A DNA stretch of 64,000 bases from Paracoccaceae bacterium. GTDB lineage: Bacteria; Pseudomonadota; Alphaproteobacteria; Rhodobacterales; Rhodobacteraceae. The position numbers and the translations under genes were made by a program. The notes under the pieces were generated by a model. It was not told the DNA's origin, did no database searches, and worked only from the letters and a program-made list of their open reading frames with translations. Below are positions 18,832-28,551 of the stretch, one piece after another (positions within the stretch are counted from its first letter, which is position 1; each line of letters begins with the position of its first letter). The DNA is taken from contig VYFX01000077.1 in NCBI GenBank assembly GCA_009842205.1, forward strand, positions 1 through 64,000, given 5' to 3'.

Positions 18832-19800
18832 TTAGTTTGGGTTTTGTTTTACGTCTGCGGTTTTTGGATTTTTAGAAAGAGGGTGTTTGGTCAGCACGGT
18901 ATTTTTCAGATTTTCATCAACAACATGGGTATAGATTTCGGTAGTTCCAATGCCTTCATGCCCAAGCAACTCCTGAATTACCTTAAGATCAGCACCATGA
19001 GTCAGCAGATGTGTGGCAAAGGTATGCCTCAAGGTATGGGGTGAAACTTTTTCTGGCGGTATTCCTGCTGATCGGGCCAAATCCTTCATAAGGTTAAATA
19101 CACTAACTCTTGATAGGTGGCTATTACCCTTTGGTGACGGAAAAAGAAAAGGGGAATTTGGGATTTTTCTTTTTTGTTTTTCAATTTCCTTGCGATTTCT
19201 TTCTTCAAGCCAATCTTGCAGTGCTACTTTTGCCTGCCGAGACAGGGGAACAATCCTTTCCTTGGAGCCCTTGCCCTTTATTAAAAAGAAATCTGGTGTA
19301 CCATTTACAATACTCACCGGCAACTCCACTAGTTCAGTAACCCTCATCCCAGAGGCATACAGAAGTTCGACGATGCATAGATTTCGGGCCCGTTCATAGT
19401 CATTGCGACCATGGGATTTCGAGACTTGCAGTATTTTATTTACTTCGCCCTCGGTAAGATTTTTGGGTAACAATTTGTGCTTTTTGGGGCTTTTCAACTT
19501 TTGTCCGGGAATATTCCTTGTTATTCCCTCATCATGTAAAAAGATATAGAATTGCCGGATGGCCGATAATTTACGTGCCTGGGTTGATTTGGATACCTGG
19601 CCTTTCACAAGACCATTCAGATATTTTGTAATATCATCGGTATCAGCAGCTTCAAGTTCCTTTTTCCTTTTTTGCAAGTATTTGGCAAAAGCTGCAAGAT
19701 CCCTTGTATAGGCCAAGGCAGTATTCCTTGAAATCGACCGTTCGGCAGTCAGCATTTCAATGAAATTGCTGATGTGCAATTCACCGATTGAGTTTTTCAT
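18832..19800 (-). CDS. xerD: tyrosine recombinase XerD
   Basis: Chromosome-dimer-resolving recombinase, 322 residues from the ATG at 19800. The N-terminal SAM-like core-binding domain (5-90, IEMLTAERSISRNTALAYTRDL) precedes the catalytic domain. Catalytic residues are visible: Arg in ASGMRVTELVEL, Lys in KGKGSKERIVPL, HTLRHTFATHLL, LLGHEGIGTTEIYTHV with the tyrosine. The frame extends upstream 18 codons but that leader looks non-conserved. Its start overlaps the end of the upstream secreted-protein gene by 20 nt. Length and context say housekeeping Xer, not a phage integrase. Confidence 0.93.
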   Translation of the reverse strand: MKNSIGELHISNFIEMLTAERSISRNTALAYTRDLAAFAKYLQKRKKELEAADTDDITKYLNGLVKGQVSKSTQARKLSAIRQFYIFLHDEGITRNIPGQKLKSPKKHKLLPKNLTEGEVNKILQVSKSHGRNDYERARNLCIVELLYASGMRVTELVELPVSIVNGTPDFFLIKGKGSKERIVPLSRQAKVALQDWLEERNRKEIEKQKRKIPNSPFLFPSPKGNSHLSRVSVFNLMKDLARSAGIPPEKVSPHTLRHTFATHLLTHGADLKVIQELLGHEGIGTTEIYTHVVDENLKNTVLTKHPLSKNPKTADVKQNPN

Positions 19801-21295
19801 TCTCAATAACCAAAATTTGTATTGATATCTCCCTCGCCATTTGCTCCAGTCCAAGAGCAGTTAATCCAACGAGTGCTCGCCTGATTTCATTGGGGCTTGT
19901 TTGATTGACATCCTGTAGTATGGCCAGAATATCCAGGACAGCCTCACCAAATTTTCCCTGGTTTGCCATGACAATCAAATCATCCTCCAGATCTGTTTCT
20001 GTCAATCCGGAAATAATACCTTGCTGTAGAGGAGTAGAAGGTGTTGCATTCTCCAGATTGCCACTTCTAAGGGAGAACAGAAAATTCTCCTCACGGGTGG
20101 AAGGTGACATTATTTCCAAGTCCTCAGGAGGGAAGGGGAACAGGATTGCCGGTGAGTAATGGCCGGGTGCAATTCGTCCAAATTCCACGATATGCGGAAT
20201 TATTCTGGGAACGAAATATTCGGTATACTTGACACTTAACCCCTCCCGTTCCATCAGGAAATATCCGTTCAGGAACAATTCCTTTATTTCAATGCTATCC
20301 TGCTCGGCAATTGCATTTTCCAGTGCTTGAATCAGCCTGACCCTTGCCCATACCCCATCAGTTGAGGAGGGCTTTGATTCAGTATAGGCAACCAATAGCG
20401 ATTCAAAGGGTTGGGAATTAGATCGTACCAGCTTTTCTAGCGATTCAATTCTCGATTTCCATTCCGGGCTGGAGTCTTTCAAATGGAAAGCCAGGGATGG
20501 TTCGATATCCTTGTGATAAAAGTAAAATCCGCTATCCTTCAGCATTCTGAAGAGAAGGGGAGTAAGTTGTACGAATTCCTGATTGGCGATACTCAGAGCA
20601 AGTTCAGGGAATAGGAATATGGTGACAATTTGCTCTTCCTGCGAAGTAAAATCACCGATGGTTTTAGCGGCTTCGAATAAAAGTTCAGCGTTTTTCCATT
20701 CACCCAATCTCACAAAGCAATAGATTTGATGCGTATATGAAGGAATTTCAATCGTCCTATTCCTGATACCTGAACAAGGTATGTGTTCGGTATTGGTCAG
20801 CAAGGCGATATCAAATCTTCGAATATCCAATTCCTTGCCCTTGCCACCAGACCTGTCCATCAATTCATTTGCATGCTCAAGTGCTCCCAGCTCAATCAAT
20901 TTATCGACCCTTGTCAAAAAAAGCTCACCCTCACCACTGGAATCCCAAGTAGGATTGGCTTCCGCCAGCAATAAAACATAGAACAATTCCAAGGCTGCAG
21001 GGACAAGACTGTTTTGAATATTGGAAATTTTGCTTTGAATTACCTCCAATCGCGAACTTCCCCAAAGGTTATTGGGAAAACCGGAGATGCCACTTGGGAT
21101 CAATCCAACAGCATCAATGTTTATCCCCAAAATCGGTTCCGATTCAATCTCAAACTGGAATTCCCCCTCAGAAGGGATTTCAAAATTCAAAATACTACTG
21201 TCGGGTACAAGTGGAACTTCCTCTTGAGCTACGAGTGAAGTGTCGGCAAGGAAAACAAGAGGCAGGAAAAAAAGTAAAGGGTATTTAGTCGACAT
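19781..21295 (-). CDS. large secreted protein of unknown function
   Basis: 504-residue protein I cannot assign to a family. It starts with a clear signal peptide (MSTKYPLLFFLPLVFLADTS, cleavage near VAQEE). The rest is hydrophilic and largely helical-looking, with repeated hydrophobic/Leu-Ala patterns reminiscent of tetratricopeptide-type repeats but without a clear repeat unit. It is sandwiched between a 45-residue membrane-protein gene, whose end it overlaps, and xerD, which it overlaps by 20 nt, so the three are one transcription unit. Likely periplasmic. Confidence 0.8.
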   Translation of the reverse strand: MSTKYPLLFFLPLVFLADTSLVAQEEVPLVPDSSILNFEIPSEGEFQFEIESEPILGINIDAVGLIPSGISGFPNNLWGSSRLEVIQSKISNIQNSLVPAALELFYVLLLAEANPTWDSSGEGELFLTRVDKLIELGALEHANELMDRSGGKGKELDIRRFDIALLTNTEHIPCSGIRNRTIEIPSYTHQIYCFVRLGEWKNAELLFEAAKTIGDFTSQEEQIVTIFLFPELALSIANQEFVQLTPLLFRMLKDSGFYFYHKDIEPSLAFHLKDSSPEWKSRIESLEKLVRSNSQPFESLLVAYTESKPSSTDGVWARVRLIQALENAIAEQDSIEIKELFLNGYFLMEREGLSVKYTEYFVPRIIPHIVEFGRIAPGHYSPAILFPFPPEDLEIMSPSTREENFLFSLRSGNLENATPSTPLQQGIISGLTETDLEDDLIVMANQGKFGEAVLDILAILQDVNQTSPNEIRRALVGLTALGLEQMAREISIQILVIENEKLNR

Positions 21296-21422
21296 TTACT
21301 TCAATGGGTACTACCAAAGTTCCCTTGGGCGGGTTTATATTGCCCAAGTAGGAATACCCAACTAATCCTCCGAAAAGTAAAAGTAAAATAAGAAATAATA
21401 TGAAAATCAGTCTTCTAAACAA
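21285..21422 (-). CDS. tiny single-pass membrane protein (45 residues)
   Basis: A short frame from TTG (21422) to TAA (21285). It encodes a basic start (Phe-Arg-Arg), one strong hydrophobic segment LIFILFLILLLLFGGLVGY, and a short exposed tail ending PIEVNVD. GAGG at 21433-21436 precedes the start by 10 nt, and the stop overlaps the ATG of the 504-residue secreted protein by 11 nt, implying coupled translation. I believe small proteins of this shape (helix then VGYxYLG) occur at the same place near xerD/aroK in other Rhodobacterales, but could not check. Confidence 0.7.
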   Translation of the reverse strand: MFRRLIFILFLILLLLFGGLVGYSYLGNINPPKGTLVVPIEVNVD

Positions 21423-21668
21423 TAATTTCAATCCTCAAGAATTAAGGAAATTTCAAACATTATCATCAAAATAATTTAATCCAATACATTTTGGTCTAAA
21501 TTTCCAAGCAGCCAGATTCGAGAGTTTGAAGAAAGTAACCAAAACCGATAGAATCCAAAAATGTAATAACATATCTTCTTGCACAAATATTTATATGAAA
21601 CCTGTTCGGTTAGGTATAACAAAAACATGATCCGCACATCATAAAATTGTATTCTTGAAAGTTGCATT

Positions 21669-22211
21669 TTGAAATCACCAGAACTTAATCAACCGATCGT
21701 ACTCGTTGGAATGATGGGGGTAGGAAAAACCTATCTAGGATCAAGGCTTGCTACTGCTTTTACTGTTGATTTTATTGATACCGATAAAATTATCGAGGAT
21801 TCTGAATCCATTACAATAACCCAGATCTTTGCCAATCAAGGGGAGCAGTATTTTCGAGACCTTGAGTATCATACCATCAAAAACACCCTGAAAAGCAAAG
21901 GAATGGTGGTGGCTGTTGGTGGAGGTGCCTATACTTTCAGGAGAAACAGGGAGTTCATTGATGATATTGGAATCTCGGTTTGGCTTGATGCAGAACCGGA
22001 AACCATATTTAGGCGAATTTCCGGTGAAGGTAATCGCCCCTTGTTGGAAGGTAACAATACATTGTTAAAAATCCGCACGTTACTGGAACAGAGAAAAAAT
22101 GACTACAATAAGTCGATGTTAAGGTTTCAAACTGATTCAGGTATTTCAACCGAAGATCTAGTTTTTCGAATGAAGGATCAAATTTCCACATTTGCGACAG
22201 ATAAAGTATAA
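21669..22211 (+). CDS. aroK: shikimate kinase
   Basis: ATP-dependent 3-phosphorylation of shikimate in the aromatic amino acid pathway; 180 residues. The P-loop is GMMGVGKT. FIDTDKIIE binds Mg and shikimate, the shikimate site is VAVGGGAY, and the lid is RPLLEG. The start is TTG at 21669, because the first ATG (21711) would fall inside the P-loop. It overlaps or abuts aroB, a near-universal alphaproteobacterial pair. Confidence 0.94.
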   Translation: MKSPELNQPIVLVGMMGVGKTYLGSRLATAFTVDFIDTDKIIEDSESITITQIFANQGEQYFRDLEYHTIKNTLKSKGMVVAVGGGAYTFRRNREFIDDIGISVWLDAEPETIFRRISGEGNRPLLEGNNTLLKIRTLLEQRKNDYNKSMLRFQTDSGISTEDLVFRMKDQISTFATDKV

Positions 22212-22221
22212 TGGAAGAATT

Positions 22222-23340
22222 GTGTTGAAATACGAGTTCAAAAGAGTTGGTGTAAACCTTGGTTCCAGATCATACAACATAAACATAGGGCATGGCCTGC
22301 TGGATAATGCCAGTGATTTTATCAAGCCACTCCTGCCTCGTGCCAAAACCGTGATAGTAACTGACCGGTTTGTATACGACAATCATTACCAGCGCTTGAA
22401 AGAAAATCTTGAACATCAGAACATACACTGTGATTCCATTGTTCTCGATCAGGGGGAGAGAACCAAATCCTGGAAGCATCTGGAATACATTGTAGAACAA
22501 CTCCTTGCAATGAAGATCGAAAGAAATGATCCCATTATCGGATTTGGAGGAGGGGTTATCGGTGACATAACTGGCTTTGCTGCGGCAGTCACCAGGCGCG
22601 GTATTCCATTCATTCAAATTCCCACAACCCTTTTAGCACAAGTAGATAGCTCAGTGGGTGGAAAAACAAGCATCAATTCAAGCCAAGGAAAAAACCTTGT
22701 TGGTGCCATTTATCAACCAAGTCTGGTTTTGTCTGATCTTTCCGTGCTTGATACATTGTCCAAAAGGGATTTCATGGCGGGATACGGTGAAGTCCTGAAA
22801 TACAGCTTATTGGGTGACGGGGATTTCTACCAATGGCTGGATGATCATACCGACCAAATCAAGAAGCTTGATCAAGAAACCATGGGCACCATTGTAAAAA
22901 GATCCTGCGAGATAAAAGCGTATTTTGTATCAAACGATGAAAGAGAGCATGGAATAAGGGCAAAACTGAATTTGGGCCATACCTTTGGCCATGCCTTGGA
23001 AACCGCTACCGGATACACTGATACAATTTTGCATGGCGAAGCCATTGCAATTGGTTGTAAACTTGCTTTTGAACTTTCCTGTATGGCTGGTCATTGCCCA
23101 CGGGAAGATGTGACCCGAGTTACCAGCCACATGAATGAAATGGGAATGTTGGATGCCTTGAAAAACCTTGAAGGAAATCTTCCTTCAACTGATGATATGA
23201 TAGAAATCATGAAACAGGACAAGAAAGCCCGGGGAGGAGTGCTTAATTTTATCCTCGTGAACGGGATAGGCAATTCCTTCGTAACAAATCAGGTGGATAT
23301 GGGTATGGTTCGAGAAGTCCTGGAGGAAAACCTCCCTTAA
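22222..23340 (+). CDS. aroB: 3-dehydroquinate synthase
   Basis: NAD-dependent cyclisation of DAHP to 3-dehydroquinate, the second shikimate-pathway step; about 372 residues. Conserved stretches include GGGVIGDITGFAAAVTRRG, PTTLLAQVDSSVGGKTSIN, MAGYGEVLKY and LNLGHTFGHALE with zinc ligands. Start choice: GTG (22222) or TTG (22225), preceded by GGAAG at 22213-22217. A TTG at 22192 inside aroK would add about ten non-conserved residues. Confidence 0.93.
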   Translation: MLKYEFKRVGVNLGSRSYNINIGHGLLDNASDFIKPLLPRAKTVIVTDRFVYDNHYQRLKENLEHQNIHCDSIVLDQGERTKSWKHLEYIVEQLLAMKIERNDPIIGFGGGVIGDITGFAAAVTRRGIPFIQIPTTLLAQVDSSVGGKTSINSSQGKNLVGAIYQPSLVLSDLSVLDTLSKRDFMAGYGEVLKYSLLGDGDFYQWLDDHTDQIKKLDQETMGTIVKRSCEIKAYFVSNDEREHGIRAKLNLGHTFGHALETATGYTDTILHGEAIAIGCKLAFELSCMAGHCPREDVTRVTSHMNEMGMLDALKNLEGNLPSTDDMIEIMKQDKKARGGVLNFILVNGIGNSFVTNQVDMGMVREVLEENLP

Positions 23341-23372
23341 CCATTGCAGATTGCCATGGGATGTTTGCCAAC

Positions 23373-24362
23373 CTATTCCTTGGGTTTGCAGGAAGCCCCG
23401 CCAAGCACACAAAATTGTGAACAGAATTTATGGTTGAGGAAAACAGGTTTTTCAGCTTCGGCCAAGGTTTCTCCCATTTCAAATTCTTCGGAATAGGGCA
23501 ATAATGTGCATGAAACAACCACCGGATTTTCAGAGTTGCGTCGCTTTATCACCATTCTGGAGGAAGAACACATAATATCAGTAGGGTTCTTGTTTAGAAT
23601 CTTCCAACATGAAGTTGTGATTTCTGTTGCATCCCTTGTTACGTCCATTTCAGGGAACAAGACCAATTGATTGGGGTCGTAGGGATCAACCTTTAGATCA
23701 TGTTCAACGATAAAGCGTTCAAATCCCTCTCTGGATTGAGCTTCATTCTCGTTCCAATACATTCGGCCAGCTATGGCAATTTGAAAACCATTCAGTGAAA
23801 GCCATTCCAGTCCTTTGAGGGCTATCTGAAATGATCCCTTGCCCCTTATGAAATCGTGCTTTCCCTCATCATAATGGTCAAGTGAAACCCGTAAAATCAA
23901 CTGTTCTCCGTATTTCTTTTGAATTTCCAGCAAACTGGCCATAATTTTGGGTCTCATCATGGGACGCATGGCATTTGTCAACACCATCAGCTGGTATCCG
24001 CGGGAAAGTATGTTGGTGACAATTTCGATGATATCGAAATTCATAAACGGTTCACCACCCGTTAACCCGATTGTTTCAACCGGCCATTTGCGGGTTTCGA
24101 TCTGATCAAGAAAAGAATTTACCTCGTCTGCTGATATATAAATCAACCGATCATTTTGGGGAGAACTTTCAATATAACAATTCTTGCAGGTAATGTTACA
24201 CAAGGTACCGGTGTTGAACCAGAGGGTATCCGGCTTAACCAAAGGAACAAAAGCTCTTTGTGCACCATCTGCCGTATAGTATCTGTTTGAAAATTTGGGA
24301 ATCCACTTCCGGGAAGTGGTTTTCGCTACTTCCTCAACGGCAAATTCATTAAAGTTATCCAT
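23373..24362 (-). CDS. radical SAM protein of unknown substrate
   Basis: 329 residues from the ATG at 24362 (another in-frame ATG lies at 24374). The radical SAM cluster motif is CNITCKNCYIE (CxxxCxxC), followed by IGLTGGEPFMN. The C-terminal region is rich in cysteines (TTSCWKIL, DIMCSSSRMV, VVSCTLLPYS, KFCSQFCVLGGASC), suggesting an auxiliary SPASM-like Fe-S cluster. No small precursor peptide is evident next to it, so it may act on a metabolite, RNA or distant protein. It stands alone, convergent with aroB. Confidence 0.82.
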   Translation of the reverse strand: MDNFNEFAVEEVAKTTSRKWIPKFSNRYYTADGAQRAFVPLVKPDTLWFNTGTLCNITCKNCYIESSPQNDRLIYISADEVNSFLDQIETRKWPVETIGLTGGEPFMNFDIIEIVTNILSRGYQLMVLTNAMRPMMRPKIMASLLEIQKKYGEQLILRVSLDHYDEGKHDFIRGKGSFQIALKGLEWLSLNGFQIAIAGRMYWNENEAQSREGFERFIVEHDLKVDPYDPNQLVLFPEMDVTRDATEITTSCWKILNKNPTDIMCSSSRMVIKRRNSENPVVVSCTLLPYSEEFEMGETLAEAEKPVFLNHKFCSQFCVLGGASCKPKE

Positions 24363-24634
24363 TATTGATACCACTCAACAGCTATAATGCAAAATAGGAA
24401 AATACGCTCACAGACTGAAAAAAGCGAATGTAAACTTTATCAGATCAATTGCAATGAAAATATTCCTTTCACCTTTATACTATTTCATTGTTTAATTGTA
24501 TTTTAGCCTACCATTTACAACTATACCCTTAAATTATTGGGTTTGATAATTTATAGGCAATTACCAACCATCTTTAAAATAATCGAGAAGTACACACTTT
24601 ACTAATTCCAAAAATTAACAAACAGGCATTCACT

Positions 24635-26086
24635 TTGTACAAAATCATTCCGGTCGATCCTTTTAACCTGGTTCTTTTTGGTGGTACAGGTGACCTGGCT
24701 CGAAGAGAAATTCTCCCTGGCCTTTACAGAAGGTTTCATGTTGGTCAAATACCCAGTTCTTCCAAAATCATTTGTGTAGCCAGAAAAAGTTATGGCAAGC
24801 AGGAATTTTCGGATTTTGTACATAATGCAATTACCGAAAACCTAGACCAAGATCTGATCGACCATGACACACTTACCCAATTCCTCAACCTGGTAACTTA
24901 CACGTCCCTTGATGCAAACAACAATGAGAATTGGGAATCCCTTAAGCAATCCCTGGATTTGTCGCTTATTACCGCATTCTACCTGTCAGTGGGCCCAAGT
25001 TTATTCAGCAAGATAATCAACAATCTGGATAAATTTGATTTTATCCGGCCAAATTCGAGAATTGTTGTCGAAAAACCATTCGGTCATGATTTTGATTCTT
25101 CCCGTGAATTGAACAAAATTTTGAGCAGAGTATTCAGCGAAAACCAAGTCTATCGAATAGACCATTACCTAGGCAAGGAAACCGTTCAGAATCTGATGGC
25201 CCTGCGGTTCGGCAACGTGCTTTTTGAACCCCTTTGGAACTCACAATACATTGATCACATACAAATTACGGTGGCTGAAAAAGGAGGTGTCGGAGGCAGG
25301 GGGGAGTATTATGATAATTCTGGAGCCATGAGAGATATGGTTCAGAATCATTTGATGCAACTGTTGTGTCTGGTTGCCATGGAACCTCCCTCCATTTTTT
25401 CACCTGATGCAGTCAGGGATGAAAAACTCAAGGTGATCAGATCTCTTGAGCCACTTCATCATACTGATATCGTCCTTGGTCAATATGGTTCAATTAGCTC
25501 TGAACCCAGTTACAAGGAAGATGCAGGCAATCCAAGAAGCACGACAGAAAGTTATATTGCCTTGAAATGTAAAATATCGAACTGGCGTTGGGCCAATACG
25601 GCATTTTATCTCAGAACAGGCAAACGCCTTCGAAAAAGGGTTTCAGAAATAGCGGTTGTATTCAAGGACTTACCCCACTCGATTTTTCAGGATCATCCCC
25701 AAATCAATGGCAATGTTTTGGCCATCAGGTTACAACCGAATGAGGGGATCAACATGACAGTAACCATCAAGGAGCCAGGTCCCGGGGGAATGCGCTTGAT
25801 TGAAGTCCCGCTGGACATGAGTTTCGCCAAATCCCTCAATCAGGAAGTTGGTAACTTAACCAAGGCCTATGAAAGATTGGTCATGGATGTCATTCGGGGA
25901 AACCAGACCCTCTTCATGCGTGGCGATGAGGTGGAAGCAGCTTGGCAATGGACTGACAAGGTGATTTCCTGTTGGCAGAACCATAGAAAAACACCACAAA
26001 TATATGATCCTTACACAAGTGGTCCCGAAGATGCATTTATGCTTACCAACAGGGATCAAAGAAGATGGCGGGAAATAGAAATTTGA
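24635..26086 (+). CDS. zwf: glucose-6-phosphate 1-dehydrogenase
   Basis: Oxidises glucose 6-phosphate to 6-phosphogluconolactone with NAD(P); 483 residues. The dinucleotide site is LVLFGGTGDLARREILPGL; the substrate and catalytic motif is YRIDHYLGKETVQNLM, with EKPFGHD upstream. The start is TTG at 24635; no ATG lies before the nucleotide-binding motif. It overlaps pgl by 22 nt. The three-gene set zwf-pgl-pgi supplies the entry to the pentose phosphate or Entner-Doudoroff route. Confidence 0.95.
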   Translation: MYKIIPVDPFNLVLFGGTGDLARREILPGLYRRFHVGQIPSSSKIICVARKSYGKQEFSDFVHNAITENLDQDLIDHDTLTQFLNLVTYTSLDANNNENWESLKQSLDLSLITAFYLSVGPSLFSKIINNLDKFDFIRPNSRIVVEKPFGHDFDSSRELNKILSRVFSENQVYRIDHYLGKETVQNLMALRFGNVLFEPLWNSQYIDHIQITVAEKGGVGGRGEYYDNSGAMRDMVQNHLMQLLCLVAMEPPSIFSPDAVRDEKLKVIRSLEPLHHTDIVLGQYGSISSEPSYKEDAGNPRSTTESYIALKCKISNWRWANTAFYLRTGKRLRKRVSEIAVVFKDLPHSIFQDHPQINGNVLAIRLQPNEGINMTVTIKEPGPGGMRLIEVPLDMSFAKSLNQEVGNLTKAYERLVMDVIRGNQTLFMRGDEVEAAWQWTDKVISCWQNHRKTPQIYDPYTSGPEDAFMLTNRDQRRWREIEI

Positions 26087-26754
26087 AACTGGTCAGCTAC
26101 AAAAACGAACAGGAATGGAAAAGAGGAATAACCTCCCAAATCATTAGCGCATTAAAAGAGGATGAAAGGATCTCCGATTTTCAAACGCTGGTTGTTCCCG
26201 GTGGTACTACTCCAGGACCAATATTTGATGATTTGTCCAGCAGTGAATTGAATTGGTCCAAGGTTATCGTTGTACCCTCGGACGAAAGGTGTGTTCCACT
26301 AGATACCCCTAGATCAAATTATTTCCTGATCAAGCAAACTCTGATAAAAAATCGGGCAGTTGATGCTCAAACCATTTCTCTTTACGATGAGAATGAAGAA
26401 TTCTTTGACTTGCAGGAAACAAATAAAAGGATCAATTCCGTTTTGCCTGTTTCTGTATGTGTGTTGGGAATGGGTGAGGATCTTCATACAGCTTCTCTAT
26501 TTCCTGACTCCCCTGAATTGGCTACCGCCGTTGCACCGGATGCGCCAAATGCAATCAAGGTTTCTGTTCCAACCCAACCTGAAGACAGAATTACTCTCAC
26601 ACTCAAGGTCTTGATGGAAGCCCGGCGTATTCATGTCATCTTCAAGGGAAGGGCAAAAAAGCAAAAGTTGATGGAAAATTACAAGGTTTTGGAACCAAGG
26701 AAAGCCCCAATTCTCAATTTTGCTTCTAAGGCAACGTTTCATTACGTGGAATAA
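26065..26754 (+). CDS. pgl: 6-phosphogluconolactonase
   Basis: Hydrolyses 6-phosphogluconolactone; 229 residues of the NagB/DevB fold. Characteristic segments are LVVPGGTTPGPIFDDL, VVPSDERCVPLDTPRSNY and LGMGEDLHTASLFPDSPEL. Its ATG lies within the end of zwf, so translation is coupled, and pgi follows 6 nt after its stop. Confidence 0.93.
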   Translation: MAGNRNLKLVSYKNEQEWKRGITSQIISALKEDERISDFQTLVVPGGTTPGPIFDDLSSSELNWSKVIVVPSDERCVPLDTPRSNYFLIKQTLIKNRAVDAQTISLYDENEEFFDLQETNKRINSVLPVSVCVLGMGEDLHTASLFPDSPELATAVAPDAPNAIKVSVPTQPEDRITLTLKVLMEARRIHVIFKGRAKKQKLMENYKVLEPRKAPILNFASKATFHYVE

Positions 26755-26760
26755 CACCCG

Positions 26761-28350
26761 ATGATCTGGACAGCATTAAAACAAAGATCCAAGGAAGTAT
26801 CCAACAGAAGGATTACGTCCCTCTTTGAAGGTGATACCGACCGTCTGGCAAGTTTCACAATTGAATGGGATGGTTTATATTTTGATTATTCCAAAACCAA
26901 TATTGATCTGTCCACCCGAAATCTGCTGATCCATCTGGCGAATTCAAAAAACGTTGGTCAATATCGTGAAAGCATGTTTACCGGTGAACGAATTAATTTT
27001 ACCGAAAATAGATCAGTCCTTCACACTCTTGAACGAAACACGGAGGGACCGGAAGTCCTCATTGACAGCAAGGCAATAAACAAAGAGGTACAACAAGCCC
27101 AAAATAGATTTCTGTCTTTTGCCGAAGCAATCAGGGAAGGGCAGGTACTGACGAGGAAAGGTACCAAATTTATCGACGTTATCAATATCGGGATCGGGGG
27201 CTCTGATTTGGGCCCCAAAATGGTAACCAAGGCCCTTACACCTTATGCTGATGGTCCAAGGATACATTTTCTTTCAAACATTGATGGCGCCCAAACATTC
27301 GATCTGACAAAGGGGCTGGATCCGGAAACAACACTTGTCATTGTTGCTTCCAAGACCTTTACAACTTTGGAAACCATGACAAATGCCCTTCAGGTCAAGA
27401 ATTGGTTGACCGATTCCCTTGGGGCTGAAGCAGGCAAACACATGTGTGCCATATCGAACGCTAGGGAGAAATGTTTGGAGTGGGATATACCTGAAGAGCG
27501 AATATATACCTTCGGTGAATGGGTTGGTGGTCGATATTCGATTTGGTCTGCTATCGGACTGAGTGCTGCAATTGCTCTTGGCAAGGATAATTTTGAACAA
27601 TTTCATGAAGGTGGCAAGAGTATGGATTGTCATTTTCGAACAGCTCCGGCCCATGGCAATCTACCCATGATGCTAGCTCTGGTTGGCATATGGCACAATC
27701 AGATCTGTGGCTATTCGACCAGAGCCATTATTCCATATGAAGAAAGAATGGAATATTTCCCAGACTATCTCCAGCAGCTTGAAATGGAATCCAATGGCAA
27801 GGTTGTCAAATTTGACCAATCCGAAATAGAACTGCCCTCGGGTCCGGTAATCTGGGGTGGAACCGGCACCAATGGTCAACATGCATATTTTCAGCACCTT
27901 CATCAAAGCAATATCATTACTCCCTGTGAATTTCTGATTGGGGCAAGAGGGCATGAGAAGAGTAACCTTGAAACCCACCATGATTACCTGGTTGCCAATT
28001 GTCTAGCCCAATCCGAAGCGCTCATGTGCGGAACCTTGTCAGAAGGTAAGCAAAATCTTCCCAACTATCGGAATTTTAACGGTAATCGTCCCTCGACTAC
28101 CCTGTTGTACAAAATACTAAGCCCTCGTGTATTGGGCCAACTTGTTGCCTTGTATGAACATCGGGTTTTTGTTGAGGGTGTGATATTGGGCATCAACAGT
28201 TTTGATCAATGGGGTGTTGAATTGGGCAAGGGTTTGGCCCAGAAGATTTATCCCTCAATAAATGACAAAAATCATCAGGAAAGCGGATTCAGCAAGTCAC
28301 TGGTTGACTTGATTTCAAAAACCCATGAATTTCGGGAAAATATCAATTGA
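26761..28350 (+). CDS. pgi: glucose-6-phosphate isomerase
   Basis: Interconverts glucose 6-phosphate and fructose 6-phosphate; 529 residues. PGI signatures are present: VINIGIGGSDLGPKMV, EWVGGRYSIWSAIGLS, and GGTGTNGQHAYFQHLHQ with the catalytic His; the C-terminal FDQWGVELGKGLA carries the catalytic Lys. Last gene of the zwf-pgl-pgi operon. Confidence 0.96.
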   Translation: MIWTALKQRSKEVSNRRITSLFEGDTDRLASFTIEWDGLYFDYSKTNIDLSTRNLLIHLANSKNVGQYRESMFTGERINFTENRSVLHTLERNTEGPEVLIDSKAINKEVQQAQNRFLSFAEAIREGQVLTRKGTKFIDVINIGIGGSDLGPKMVTKALTPYADGPRIHFLSNIDGAQTFDLTKGLDPETTLVIVASKTFTTLETMTNALQVKNWLTDSLGAEAGKHMCAISNAREKCLEWDIPEERIYTFGEWVGGRYSIWSAIGLSAAIALGKDNFEQFHEGGKSMDCHFRTAPAHGNLPMMLALVGIWHNQICGYSTRAIIPYEERMEYFPDYLQQLEMESNGKVVKFDQSEIELPSGPVIWGGTGTNGQHAYFQHLHQSNIITPCEFLIGARGHEKSNLETHHDYLVANCLAQSEALMCGTLSEGKQNLPNYRNFNGNRPSTTLLYKILSPRVLGQLVALYEHRVFVEGVILGINSFDQWGVELGKGLAQKIYPSINDKNHQESGFSKSLVDLISKTHEFRENIN

Positions 28351-28432
28351 GTTCCTGATACCGCAATCACCAAAATCCGATACTAATCAAGCCAATCAGT
28401 TTAATTTCACGTTTCAAAACGTCTTGACCTGA

Positions 28433-28451
28433 TTGTTCCGGTCAGGAACAA
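28433..28451. repeat. inverted repeat in the pgi/permease convergent gap
   Basis: TTGTTCC-GGTCA-GGAACAA is a perfect 7-bp inverted repeat with a 5-nt loop, between two convergent genes. An overlapping TGACC/GGTCA pair allows an alternative fold. No T-run follows on either strand, so terminator function is uncertain. Confidence 0.35.
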
Positions 28452-28551
28452 ACTGTTCAAAATAACCGGATGTCGGAAACCCTATTGTATGGTTTGCAAA
28501 AGGGATTGGGCCTGGATCAGTCATCGGGTTATATCGGGATAATTCGATTGT

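Noticed and set aside
18832-19800. XerD as a phage or integron integrase
   Set aside because: Length, motif spacing and conserved location near aroK/CNNM point to the housekeeping Xer recombinase; no att-like repeats or phage genes nearby.
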